Origin: Piezodorus guildinii
Lineage: Eukaryota; Arthropoda; Insecta; Hemiptera; Pentatomidae
Assembly: GCA_023052935.1 (NCBI GenBank)
Contig: CM041298.1
Location: 124,001 to 188,000 of the forward strand
Reading direction: 5' to 3'
Length of the DNA: 64,000 bases
The position numbers and the translations under genes are program-made. Positions within the stretch are counted from its first letter, which is position 1. Each line of letters begins with the position of its first letter. The notes under the pieces are model-generated. The model saw nothing but the letters and a program-made list of their open reading frames with translations. It ran no database searches and was not told where the DNA came from. This document shows, in pieces, positions 33,505-45,500 of the stretch.

Positions 33505-33520
33505 TGACGTCATTGAGTCA
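33505..33520. promoter_or_regulatory. CRE and AP-1 consensus sites upstream of Pex10
   Basis: A perfect CRE palindrome TGACGTCA (33505-33512) is followed one base later by a perfect AP-1 site TGAGTCA (33514-33520), about 280 bases before the Pex10 start codon. Consensus matches only; promoter activity is inferred from position. Confidence 0.4.
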
Positions 33521-33801
33521 ATCAGTAAAAAGTTTTGTTTACTCTGAGGATGTTCTTGTTTTAGCTCTTTGGCATTCAACTGTCATTTAAACTCACTTGA
33601 ACTTTAAATTCCTTGTGCTTTATCACGATGGGAATTATATTTGATAAACTTTCTCATTATTGTTTACATATTCGCAAAATAATATAAATAACCTCAAATG
33701 TACTTTAACCCTTAATATTTTTACTGTAATGAAAAGATTGGTTTTATTAAATATATAGAGTGGATTTTTAAATGTTTTAATTATAAACAATTGAAGAAAC
33801 C

Positions 33802-36800
33802 ATGGTTTTGGTAAAAGCTGGACCAGCAGAAATATTAAGATCTTCTCAAAAAGATGAATTAGCTGTAGGAAAACTTGGAAAGCTGTGTGAAGATGTTTGT
33901 TTAAGTTTACTTGGTAAAAAGTGCTTATTCATGAATTTCAGATACTTTTTTAAGTTCTACAACAAAAATTTGATAATCTGAACTAAGTATTAGTTATTTC
34001 TGTTTTTGAGTAGTTATACAACACCCTGCTTATACATGGTATTTCTAAATTATTGAAAATGAACAACTTTAATTTCTCTTTACTATAGTTCTTATTTATC
34101 TAATTTTAAGAAATGTCACTGCTACCTTACATTACTAGATATACGTGAGTTATGATTTTATTATAAAAATAAATATAATGAATGACATTACCTATTTTTT
34201 ATAGGTCCTCGATTATTAATAAAATATAAGACTGTTGTTCAACAAATTGGTCAATTACTTTATTTTGGTAATACAACACTTTTGGGTCTTCAGACACTCG
34301 GTGAAGAATACACGGGAATTTTACAAGTTGATGATACTTTTCAGGCCGTACCTTCGATATTGGTAAGGAGTTGGTATTGTTTATAATTCATTGATCATCA
34401 TTTGTTTTGTTCTATTGTTGATTTACTTAAAAGAAATATATTCATCAAACTATTTTAATATGTAATAGTTTTACATACAAATCCTACATTTGGTTGCATT
34501 AATTACTTGCTTAATTCTTAATTATTGACATGGGATGCAGTCTTCAAAGAAATCGCTCTTATATCAGGAAAGTAATTTTATTGTATGGAGTTGTCACTAC
34601 ATGAAGGCCAAAAACGTTACTGATGACCTAAAGTTGATATCAAAATATTGGTGCTCAATTAAATAAGGTTTCTTATTTGAGTTTCCTTTCTTCTGTTAAA
34701 AGCAGGGTAATCTAATGGATAGAGCACTGGACTACTGTTCTCTGGGTCGTGGGTTCAAACTCCAGCCATAGAGGAATAATTATTTATTTTATTATTATAC
34801 AGGACCCTGGGCTAGGGAAGCCTCTTGTGGCATACTGAGAATAGAATCTAAAAGCTGTGAATTTTGTCGCTCATGAGCAGTATCTAGTGCTTGTTTTGAG
34901 AACTGCATGTTCCATACTTACCCAATTTTTTAAATTACACTAATGCAATCTAGCAACTTTTAGACAAAATCTTGGTACTCTGTTGGCGTGCTGTTTTTTT
35001 TAATTATGAGATCACTATGTAGAACACCAAACACTGATAAGTTTGCTCTATGCGTTTTAGTGTCAAATAATTGAAATATTAGTAAAGAGTTTTTCTTACA
35101 TTAAAAAGCAAATCATAGACATTATCATAGGTTTTTATTCTTTTCCTAGATTCTGCTTCGGATGTTGACATAATTTCCTGGTCCATTACAAGTTTTCAAG
35201 TATTTTCTTCATTAATATCAACTTTTAGGAAAATTAAATGAGCAGCAAAACAGTTTGTTTTTTTTTTCATTGAGGATGTATAGTCCACTGTAGAAACTAT
35301 TATAGGTGGAATTATCAGGAGTCAGTCTTTTTCTAAATATTTTCATTTTGCCTACGTTTCGGTTCAAGCTTGTGAGCCATCATCAGGGCTACAAACATCA
35401 GAACAAAGGAGATACATATTAATGTGATAATGAAAATTTTTGAATGTAGTGACATGTTTTATGCTGTAATTTATTTATAAATGTTTTATGTTTTATGCTT
35501 ATCATCATCATATTTTTTATCATATTAGTATCTATAATATTTAAGTATGTTGATATATTTTCTGTTTTATTTTAAATGTTATCATTATCACTACATTCAA
35601 ATATTTTTCAATATCACATTAATATGTATCTCTTTTGTTCTGATGTTTGTAGCCCTGATGATGGCTCACAAGCTTGAGCCGAAACATAGGCAAAATTAAA
35701 ATAATTAGAAAAAGACTGACTCCTGATTATTCCACCTATAATAGTTTTTTTTTTCACATTAAATTGCCCTTTATCGACATTTTCATAAATTGTTATTGTT
35801 TTCCTAGAGTCTGCTTCAAATGTTGAAAGTGTTTCCTGGTCCATTTCAAGTTTTCAAGTATTCTCTCCGTAATTTATCACTATTATCTTGGGGGAAAATT
35901 AAATTAATCGTAAATACTGTTTATTGACACTAAAAATCACTTAATATTACAGCTTTATAAGAGCAACCTTATCTGTGTTTGACATAGCGATCTCCTAATA
36001 AAAAAAAAAGAGTGCGAGAACAGATTTAGTGTAAAAGTCACTTGGTATCTCTAGTTTAATTTAAAGAGTGTAATTTAAAAAGGAGGTAAATATGGAACAT
36101 GTAGTTATTAAAAAAGGCGCTAGATACCACTCATGATAGCGACGAAATACACAGCTTTTAGACGCTAGTCATACTGAGCCTCTATTAATTGGGTACCTGA
36201 GGGTAGCTGAGTGTTTGTTTGTTTATTTATTTATTTGTTTTTATGTCACTTTATGCTGCTGTGGCTAATCGGATGATGCTACAATTATTATCATCATCTG
36301 GCGCTACAACTCGTCACCGAGTCTGGGCTGCCAGTCAGTCAGTTGCCTCCACCAGTTGGTTCTATCTTGCGCAGCATTTCTTCTGTCCCTAACACCGAGG
36401 TCTTAGCATCTTCTGTGATAGCATCCATCCACCTCAGGTTAGGCCTCCCCACTCTCCTTCCGCCATGAATTTCTTCGGAGAGGATCTTCTTGGGGATCGA
36501 CATATCCTCCATTCTTGCTTGGCCTGCCCATCTGAGTCTCCCAACCTTGATAACGTCTGGGCTATTGAGGAGGTTGTAAAGTTCTTGGTTAGTGCGTCTT
36601 CTCCATGCTTCACCTACTTTTACAGGTCCATAGATCCTTCGCAGGATCGTCCTCTCAAATATCTGAAGCCTTTTTTCATCAGCTTTTGTTGTGGCCTAAG
36701 CCTCTGAACCATATAACATTACTGGTCGCACTAAGGATTTGTAAAGGATTATTTTTGTTTTCTTCGAGATGAATTTGCTGCCAAACTGCTTCCTTAGACT

Positions 36801-39800
36801 GAAGTAGCATCTATTAGCAGCATTAATTTTCCTTTAAATTTCCTGCAAAAATATCATTTTGCTCATTAATTTCGGTTCCTAAGTAGACGAAGCTGTCAAG
36901 GCATTTGAACTTGAACTGGTCAACTTCGAGGTATTCTTTTCTGGATGATGCTGCAATGGGAGTCCTAAATTTTGCCTATCCAGATTGAATTGTGATAGAG
37001 ATTTTTAACGAGTAACTGATATCACACAGACTTGGGACCACCTTTTAACGTTCCCTCTGAAGGACGGCATAACTTAAGGCTTTTTTACTCCCTTTAAAAA
37101 ATCCTAGGGCCACCCGCAGGTTTGAACCCATGACCTTGGGCATAGAATGCTGTTATGCTAGCCACTATGTTGTAGGTCACCCCAGTAGCTGAGTGTGATC
37201 TTGGCCTCATCACCTTCTTGCACACAAATTTAGCCTAGAAACAGTACAAATCTCTATATGCACTGAACCCAACACTTTTCATAGGGTTGTAGATGTAAAC
37301 GTTCTTTTTATTTATTTTTGTTTCCCCTTTTCTCATCTTTGTTCATTTCGAATATTAAATCATTAAGATAATTTAATTATTAATTTCACTTATTTAATCC
37401 TTTTAATTCTAAAATGTATATGGATCAAAAGAAGGAAAAATATGAGAAATGTTTTGAAAATTGACAGTTGATTTGGATGTGAAACTAAGACTGATAGGTT
37501 TCAAAAGTCCCTCAGGCAAACCTATTGTCTGCCATTCTATTGTTGTTTATTCATTTAAAATCACTTTTTGCTCCTATGGCTAATTGGACGATGCTACAGT
37601 GGGAGTTCTAAATTTTTTCCTATCCAGGTTTAATTAGGATAGGGATCTTTAATGAATACCTGACATCGCACAGGCTCAGAATCACTTTTATATGTCCCCT
37701 CCAAAGAATGGCGGAACTAATGATTTACTCCCATTAAAAAGTCCTGGGCCCATCTGCAGGTTTGACAGTTGATATGGTTGCCACTACACGAGAGCTGACC
37801 CTTTGCCTGCCATACCTCTGAACTTATGGGGAGCATTCTGGTGGTTTGATCCTAAGATAACTCTGGTCTGCTATTAAAGAATTTTTGTAGATTATTCGTT
37901 TTCTGTCCTTCCTCAAACTCCGTTTCTCTCTGGTTGAAAAAAGCAATATATCATAAATAGATATATCCATTATCTGTCACCTTTTTCATTGAGGGAGAAA
38001 TTTACATTTTTCCCCATTGTCTACATCCTTAAATAATTTCTTATATAATTAAATTAATTCATTAATTAGTGTGTTTTAAAGCATTTCTTATTACTTTGTA
38101 GTGGCATTAATTGGGGTTTATCAATTAAGATTAAATAATAATAATTGATGCAACCAAAATTAACATAACATTTCGTTACCTGTTTAATTATTAAATTCTC
38201 ATCTTTTCAGACTCGTGTTTTAATGATTATACTCCAGTGCTATGGATCTGAATTGTTTCTTTTATTTATCAATGAATTAGAAAAAAATATAAAACAGAAT
38301 GATGAATTAAAAAGTGAACTTAAAAAAAAAGTTTTACGGTGGTTAGCTTTGATGAAACTTTTGCTTCCATCGGTCACGCTCTTGCATAAAGCTATATTTT
38401 ACTGCAGTTGGGGAACGTATCATTTTTCTAAGAGAGTAACAGGTGTTAATTATGTAAGTATTGCGTACAATTTTACTTATTTTGAATTTGTTTTATTAAC
38501 ATTAAATAGTAGGCAGTATGATAATCTTGAAGTATGAGATGGATCAGATTGGAAACTATTTATTGTGAAACCTTAGTTTTTAGGTCTTCATTAGGGCTTA
38601 AAAGTAACAAGGTACAACGTAAAGGTTTGTATTAAGACAATAAATAAATATTACCTTCTTCTTTCTCTTCCTTCTTAGTGCCTCCCAGCGTGGAGGAGCA
38701 TCGATAAAAGCATTCGCCAATGTCCTCATGGAATTCAACAGCTTTCACCTTTTTTCGTCTAGTCGAGTCGCATTATACAACCATGACATCCTTGGCCTGC
38801 CTCTTTGTCTTTTGCCAGTTGGTTTTGCTTCAAAGTACATACATGTTCGACATACATGTCCGAACCACTTTAACTGTTCCTTTTCTGTTGGGTTGTGTCA
38901 CATGAAATGTCCGTTTTCAAGGTAAAGGATTTTTATTAAAAATATGATATGAAACCAAGATAATTTTATTCGAAGTATTTACCTTCTTTTTCTACACATT
39001 ATTCCCAACTTTTTTATCCCCGAACTGAAAAACTCTGAGCTTTAAAGTGAAACAAAATCTGAAAACGCATTTTTCACTTGATCATCGTTTTCAAAAAGTT
39101 TTCCTTTGACGAAGTTGTCTAAATTCCTGAACAGGTGGTAATCTGTTGGAGACAAGTCGGGAGAATATGGTGGGTGCTGGAGAACTTCGTAGCCCAGTTC
39201 TTTCAATTTTTGCACGGTATGTTTTAAAACATGGGGTCTTGCTGCCGCTCAGTGAGAACATGAGGTACCCATGTATCAAGCTTTTTCACTTTCCCAATAC
39301 ATTTTAAAAGTCTGGAAACGGTAGATGCACTTGCATTTAGTTGTGCTGAGAGTCCTTTAACTGTTTGGTAGGGATTTCCTTCAACTGTATGTTGAGGACA
39401 TCGTTGTCTATTACGGATGGAGGTCTTCCTAGGTATCCCCAGCTGAAAACTTAGCAAACCAACAGCGAATGGTCCGTTCATTAACACTCCCTTCCCCAAA
39501 CGCCTTGCAAATATTTCTAGCGACCTCAGCTGCTGAATGGCCGAGTTTAAACTCATACAAAAATATTACTCGAAAATCGCGTGTTTCCATGTTCATATTT
39601 GGAGGTATACTAAAATGTGGGTAATTGATTGGGAAGCTAATGTTTATAATACAAAGGTAGAGGATTAGTAACTGTTTACTTTAAATATGTAAACATTCGG
39701 AAGAAAACAACAGAGACCTGCAAAATCCTTTATGTATTTCAGAAACTATAAAAACGGACATTTCATGTGAAACAACCCAATAGAATTTCAGTTAGTGGTT

Positions 39801-41100
39801 TCATCCCTAGCTCTTCTATTATCTTTGTATTCCCTCCAAGTTGGACCGGTTACTCTTCTGAGGTATTTCATTTCTTAGGCAGTAATTCTGTTCTTCAATT
39901 TGTCAAGAAGGATCCAGCACTCACTTCCCTACAATAATGCAGGGATGTAAATTGCATTAGAATATGTGATGTTTTACCTTTTTCTCTACTCCTTGTTTTC
40001 CAACAATAGTATTGCATTTTCGGTAATAAATATTGTTCGCTTTTTTGATCCTATTGGATATTTCTTGTTGAAATGTACCATTTTTGCTTGTAATTGTACC
40101 CAGGTACTTGTAGTCTTCTGCAATCTCTAAGACTTCACTTCCGCAAATGATCTGTACCTCTTCAGGTTCCCGTGCTATTAGCATAACTTTACTTTTGTGT
40201 GCGTTTATGATCATGCCTTTTCTCTCTAACTCCGCTTCCCATTCCACTACAGCTTGCTGAAGATTCTGCACAGAGTCCGCTATGAGCACAATATCATCGG
40301 CATAGAGAAGTGCCTGAGCTAGGACTGTTCTCAGGTTCCATTTTCCTACTATTGTTTATGCCGTTCTTTGTTTGCATATTTTTAAGACCTCATCCATCAG
40401 TATAATGAAGAGAAGAGGGCTCAGACTATCTCCTTGTTTGACACCTCTCATCAAATATTACAATGAAAAATTATTATAGAAATCTTGAACCACCTCCTCC
40501 TACATTGCATACACACAGTCAACCATTTAATATTCAATATATTTACTATTATTTTTATAAATTTATTATTCATCATTTTAATTTGGATTTAATCTATTTA
40601 TCATGCCTGCCTTACAAATAATTAAATATTTAGTATCAATTTTACAATTGGCTGCATTATTGACATTTTTGTTAATATGTTTAGCTTCAAGTATTCCTCC
40701 ACTTTTTAAAATTTTAGTTGACAATTTTTTGTATTGTTTTTAGGTTTTAATAAGGTACTGGCTAAAGGATAGGAAATCATTATTTGGATTCAGGATACTT
40801 GGTATTATCAGCGTGATTAATTTCATCCTCCACACTTGGCAGTCGATTTCTGATTACCGTAGGAAGGATCTTGAATCGACGTCCAGCGATGAGATGGAAA
40901 CTTTCACCAAGTACGGGACCGTGTCCGTCAAGAAGTGTATAATGTGCCTCAATAGGCTGAGGAACCCCACCTCGACCATGTGCGGTCACGTTTACTGTTG
41001 GTCGTGTATCGCAGAATGGGCTCAAAATCAAGACAAGTGTCCTGTCTGCCGAGAAAGTATTCAATCTTCAAGACTTATTCCTCTTCATAATTATGTATGA
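33802..41100 (+). CDS. Pex10: Pex10, peroxisomal RING E3 ubiquitin ligase, complete
   Basis: Pex10 sits in the peroxisomal membrane with Pex2 and Pex12 and ubiquitinates the import receptor Pex5 so that it can be recycled. Coding exons: 33802-33913, 34205-34362, 38211-38453, 40744-41100; phases 1, 0, 0 match, giving 289 residues against about 326 in human. The ATG has an excellent context (ACCATGG). The N-terminal domain shows ILRSSQKDE and the family signature LQTLGEEY; hydrophobic segments follow (LLPSVTLLHKAIFYC, FHFSKRVTGV-like block, RILGIISVINFIL). The C-terminal RING is C3HC4: CIMC, then CGHVYCWSC and CPVC. No usual residue is missing. Intron 2 (3.8 kb) and intron 3 (2.3 kb) are filled by SINEs, a fold-back, LINEs and a mariner. 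AATAAA at 41149-41154 is the likely poly(A) signal. Confidence 0.94.
34706..34912 (+). mobile_element. SINE-A, diverged copy in Pex10 intron 2
   Basis: Head AGCAGGGTAATCTAATGGATAG and B box GGGTTCAAACTCC, then a shortened body (GGGAAGCCTC) lacking the central part. Confidence 0.7.
35297..35744. repeat. Large fold-back repeat, 157-bp arms
   Basis: Arms 35297-35453 and 35588-35744 are near-perfect inverted copies separated by 134 bases. Each arm contains CTGATGA, GGCTC and GAGCC (GAACC in the left arm), then GAAAC in the order of a hammerhead-ribozyme core. Located in Pex10 intron 2. A related half-unit is at 51735-51835. Confidence 0.85.
36215..37184 (-). mobile_element. SINE-B split by a LINE
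   Basis: The tail part is at 36215-36283 and the body and head at 36943-37184 on the minus strand. It is continuous once the LINE at 36284-36942 is removed. Confidence 0.82.
36284..36942 (-). pseudogene. 5'-truncated LINE tail inside SINE-B
   Basis: It is flanked by a 13-bp duplication with one mismatch (GGATGATGCTACA at 36271 and GGATGATGCTGCA at 36943). The minus strand reads the RT C-terminal region common to RTE-like LINEs, with frameshifts and stops (FKFKCLDSFVYLG, then QRLRPQQKLMKKGF). The 3' end is a GATGATAATAAT simple tail, similar in kind to 58110-58130. Confidence 0.75.
37543..37800 (-). mobile_element. SINE-B copy in Pex10 intron 2
   Basis: Complete in outline from TTATTCATTTAAAATCAC to the ACACGAGAGCTGACCC head; the B-box region is shortened (GCAGGTTTGACAG). 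Confidence 0.75.
38670..40455 (-). pseudogene. LINE with RT remnant, interrupted by a mariner
   Basis: Minus-strand pieces in Pex10 intron 3: GVKQGDSLSPLLFIILMDE near 40395-40450, the catalytic YADDIVLIADS near 40270-40300, an open stretch of 110 codons (40289-39957: QAVVEWEAELERKGM, YLGTITSKNGTFQQEI), and a C-terminal part (38670-38885) on the other side of the mariner at 38888-39780. The frame is broken at several points. The 5' half of the element is missing. Confidence 0.82.
38888..39780 (-). mobile_element. Internally deleted mariner element, copy 3
   Basis: Same inverted ends as copy 2, flanked right by TA (39781) and left by TG. On the minus strand the N-terminal half (from about 39590, with frame damage around 39430-39480) runs to HVLTERQQDPMF at the shared junction near 39227, followed by the C-terminal half in another frame. 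It lies inside the LINE above, so it is younger than that LINE. Confidence 0.9.
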
Positions 41101-41329
41101 GAATTATTTTTAATCAAGCTTTATGAATGTTACCTATTGTTATTTTTTAATAAATTAGAGTTGTTTATGTTTTTTATTTTGCCCTTTTACGAGTAATTTT
41201 GCATATTTATAACTTTTAAAACTCATAAGTAGTTACAACCTTGAAAATTATTTAATTAAATGGAAAAACCCCTAAGGTAAGTTCACACATTTTTGCATTG
41301 GCTTACTTATATGTACAAATATAAAAAAA

Positions 41330-41636
41330 AAACCTTTACCTCTACAACCCGTGAGTCTTGGGCTTAGTAAATATTGAGATTCTCACAGTTTCTTGGCCAA
41401 TGGCTGTGCAAGGAAGTGATTAGGCCGAGATCATACTCAATCGCCACATTTTCCCCCATTTTTCAGGTACCCACTTTCTATATATTAGGTCTACCTCAGG
41501 AGAGCCTCCTTATCCTAGGGTCGCTCCCTAGCTGTGAAATAAAAGAATGAATAATATTCTGCCACAGCTGGGATTCGAACCTAGAACGTTAAGACCAGTA
41601 GACTCCTGCTTATCCACTAGACCATGCCTCTCTCTG
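41330..41636 (-). mobile_element. SINE-A copy
   Basis: Minus-strand head AGGCATGGTCTAGTGGATAAG, B box AGGTTCGAATCCC, complete body through to CTCACGGGTTGTAGAGG at the 3' end. Confidence 0.85.
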
Positions 41637-41649
41637 TCTTAATTATATA

Positions 41650-41945
41650 TGAAGTGGCATAGAGGAAGAGCTATAGATTTCTGTCCTCCAATTCGCACCC
41701 GGCTGTGGCTGAATATTATTTGTTCTGTTATTTCAGCCATGAGGTGTCCTTAAGGAGGGGACACAACCTGCCTTGATAAAGCAGGTACCCCAACATTGGA
41801 GGGGAAAAATATGGCAGCTTAGCATGATTATGGCCTGTCCACCTTCTTCCATCCTTGTCAACTCCATGCCTGCATTCAGTAGCCTTATGCCCTTCATGTT
41901 CTTTTTTTATATTGACATACATACTGCTTATATGCACCTATAAAT
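41650..41945 (+). mobile_element. SINE-A copy, inverted relative to the previous one
   Basis: Head AGTGGCATAGAGGAAGAGC is altered and the B box is eroded (CCAATTCGCACCC). Body GAATATTATTTGTTCTGTTATTTCAG and the AGCATGATTATGGCC block are clear. It forms a close inverted pair with 41330-41636. Confidence 0.78.
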
Positions 41946-42571
41946 ATATATAAATTTGCACTACATGATTCATTTCATATAAAATAATCTAAGATTCCTT
42001 TTTTTGAATAAATTAACATTTTTCAAAAATTGACTATTCCTCATAAATATTCATTGTAAAGTCTCCTAAAAAGGTCAATTTCTACTTTCACTTAGCTATA
42101 TATGAAATATATAGTAAGGGAAAGTATTGAGATCATGTAAATTTTCTAATTCCAGTTTTCAACGGAAATATACGTTTTAGGATCCCCTAAGTCTAAATAA
42201 CCAAGTCCCCAAAAAAGGTCTGTGCGTGGTAACTCCAGCATGTAAACGAAGAATCTTACGAAACTTAAATTTCATATTTTTTTTTTTTTTTTTTTCCAAA
42301 TGACCGTCAAGACTTGAATCCAAATCCTATATGGTCAGTACTTGTTTGCTATAATTTAATAGAAACATAGGTTACGGAACCAAGTATAATAGAAAAAGAT
42401 CAATAAATTAATTAAATAGAGTATAAAATAAGATTATGTAAATGAGACAGGAAGGTGACTCAAAATAACTAGAAGAAATGAAATAATATTAAAATTAAAT
42501 TAAGCTCTGTGAAGTGCCTCATTTTAATTTTTTTTTTTAATTTTAATTTTTTTTTTTTATTTATTTTTTTT

Positions 42572-45500
42572 TTAGATTTTACATTGAGCGTTAATGAAAA
42601 ATTTCTTGATGATCATGAACTTTTCTTTGTCCAACTTATGTAAAAACATTGCTTCTGTTTCTGGGGGAACCACTACTTCCCTTTGCTTTCTATATTTTTT
42701 GCATTGAAATAGAATATGGCGCGGGTCTTCAGGGACTTTGCATGTTAGGCAATTGCCATCTTTTTCTATTTTCATCAAACTGAGAAATTTTTTTGTGCAG
42801 CCATGGTTAGTCCGTAGTCTTACTAATTGTGAAATTTCTTTTCTATCAAGTTGTCGGTTATTGGAGAACCATGGTATAAGGCTAATGGTTGGCTGGGTTT
42901 GATAGTAATCTTTGCCTTTAAATTGTGACTCCCAGTCATATTTCTCCTGCCATTCCTGGACTGCTTCTTTCTGTAGACATTTTAAAAGGTCTTGGAGAGG
43001 TACTTTGGCATTTTCTATCGTAATTTGTTTTTCCCCGGCGGCTCTATCTGCCGCTTCATTTCCTGACAGTCCTATATGACTTGGTATCCATTGGAAGCTA
43101 TAACTGTTGCTGCCGGTTTGTATATTCCGGATAATGTCTAGAGCTATATAGGTTGTTAATTTGTTTTTATAAACATTTTCCAATAGTTTGCACGAGGATG
43201 CCGAGTCTGTGAATATGACTATATTGGTGTTAGAGTATTCACGTTGACTGTAACAAACTGCTTTGAGAATGGCATACAGTTCAGCACTAAGAATACTGAA
43301 TTTCGAAGGTAGAGCAACCGAAATTGTGTAATCCTTGACTGTATCAATAACAGCTATTGCAGTTTGGTGGGAGGATTTGGAGGCATCCGTGAAGATATGA
43401 ACATGGTTTGGGTAATCGTGTACTATTGTGTTTAAAGCCAATTGTTTCAATACGGTTGGGTTATATGACGATTTCCTTCCGTGTGTGGTAGGTAATTTAG
43501 GATTGCTATTGATTTGCAGCATTTTAATCGGAAGCGGCGTATTGCAATCTAAGGGACGTTTAGCTGTTTTTGTTGCCTGAAGTAGGTGTTGCATTTCTGT
43601 AATCAGACTTTTCATGTGGGGGCAATAAATGTTATTAGAGGTTATTGCTTTTCTTACTGGGTGCCTTTGATCGGAAAAACTTTTTATGATGTACTTCTTG
43701 GTAAGCCAGGCTCTCCTCAAGGGTAGCGGCATCTCTCCTGCTTCATTCAGCAGTGCATTTAACGGAGTAGTTTTAAATGCCCCAATGCATATTTTTATTG
43801 CACAATTCTGAACAGTATTTAATTTTTTAATAAGAGGAGATTTCGTTTCGTTGTAAATCAAGCAGCAGTAGTCAAAAATGGATCGGACAATAGATTTATA
43901 AAGCATGAGCATATTATGGGGGTGGGAACCCCAGTAAACCCCTGCTAAGAGTTTTAATAAATCGACATTTTTTTGAGCTTGATTCTTTATATTCGTCAAG
44001 TGCGTTTTGAAATGAAGCTTACGATCAAAAGTCATTCCCAGGAATTTTATTTGTTCTTGCGCAACGAGGTTATAGTTAGGAGTGATGATGTTAAAGCTTG
44101 TTAAGTCGAATTTTCGTTTTCTTGTAAATGGTATCAATTTGCTTTTTCTAGGATTGATTTCTAATCCGATTTTTTTGAACCCTTCCATTAAGCTTTCATA
44201 AGCACTTTTTAGTAGCTGTATTCCTTTCTCTGGGGTTTCTACTATGGCGAAAATAAGGAAATCGTCTGCAAATTGTATGATTTCGCAGTCATCTGGTGGG
44301 TTATTAGTGATGTGCTCAGTGTATAAATTAAATAGTATGGGACTGAGGACGTCTCCTTGGGGTAAACCATTATATGAATCAAATGTCACTGGGCCTTCAT
44401 CGGTTTGAATCAGGTAGGTGCGCACTGAAAGGTAACTAGATATCCAGTTGGTTATGAGTGATGTAACACCATGTTCTTTCAATTTGTCTATGAGTATTGC
44501 CGGTTTGACATTGTCGTATGCTCTTTCTACGTCTATTGTTACTGCAAGTAGAATCTTTTTTTGGTTGAAGGCTTTGTAGATGTTGTTTGTTAAGTACCAA
44601 ATTGAGTCAGTAGTGGATCTATTTTTGCGAAAACCAAAACAGTATGGGCTAAGTATTTCTTTTTGTTCTAGAAACCATTCTAACCTGTGTTTGACTATCA
44701 GGTTGAAAACTTTGGCTAGACAAGGTATTAGTGCTATGGGTCTGTAAGATGATATAAGGGAAGGATCCTTACCTGGTTTAGAAATTGGTACAATCTGAAT
44801 TATTCTCCATTCATTCGGGACTTGGGACTTGTACCATACTTGGTTTAAAGTCTTTATTAATTGGTCTTTCCAGAGCGGTGGTAGGAGCTGAATCATGGTA
44901 TAGTTGATTTCGTCTACACCTGGGGCAGTACCTTTCTTTCCTTTCAATACTGCTTCTAGTTCAGTCAATTGTAGAGGCATAGTCAGAGGATCATTGTTGC
45001 TACATGAGATGGGTTGTTCAAAAGAAACTCTATGTCTTGGTTCAAATATGTTGCAGAACTGTTGGAGGAACATTACAGCAGTTTCTAACTTTGAGGATAC
45101 TACGTTTTCTTTTTTGGCTGATTTTCCTTTTAATGCTGTTACTTTGTTCCACATGTTGCTAATATGATGGGGATTTATGGTTTCAACGTACTTTTTCCAC
45201 GATTCTTTTTTTGCTTTCTTAATTAGAGTTTTCATTTTATTTATTTTTTTCCGCATTAGATTGTAGTTTTCGACGGTCATATTGTGTTTATAATCCTTTA
45301 TGGCTCGTAATTTTTCATTGTTAGCGATGCTTAACGCGTTATTCCACCAACTTTTTGGATGAAAATTCGGTTTATAGAGATTCTTTGTTCGTGGGATAGC
45401 AGATTCTCCAGCTTGGTTAAGTAGATTGCATATACTGGTAACTGAAAGATTTTTTTCGCGGTTGTTACCCCATAATTGGTTTAAGGTAGCTATATAGAGA

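Larger units (their letters stand above)
36155..37290 (+). mobile_element. SINE-A fragment split by SINE-B
   Basis: SINE-A body is recognisable at 36170-36214 (GAGCCTCTATTAATTGGGTACC) and resumes at 37185 (GTAGCTGAGTGTGATCTTGGCC). A 12-bp duplication GTAGCTGAGTGT (36203-36214 and 37185-37196) marks the SINE-B insertion between. Confidence 0.8.

Noticed and set aside
36465..36707. 80-codon plus-strand ORF
   Set aside because: It is the antisense of a decayed LINE polymerase tail (36284-36942).
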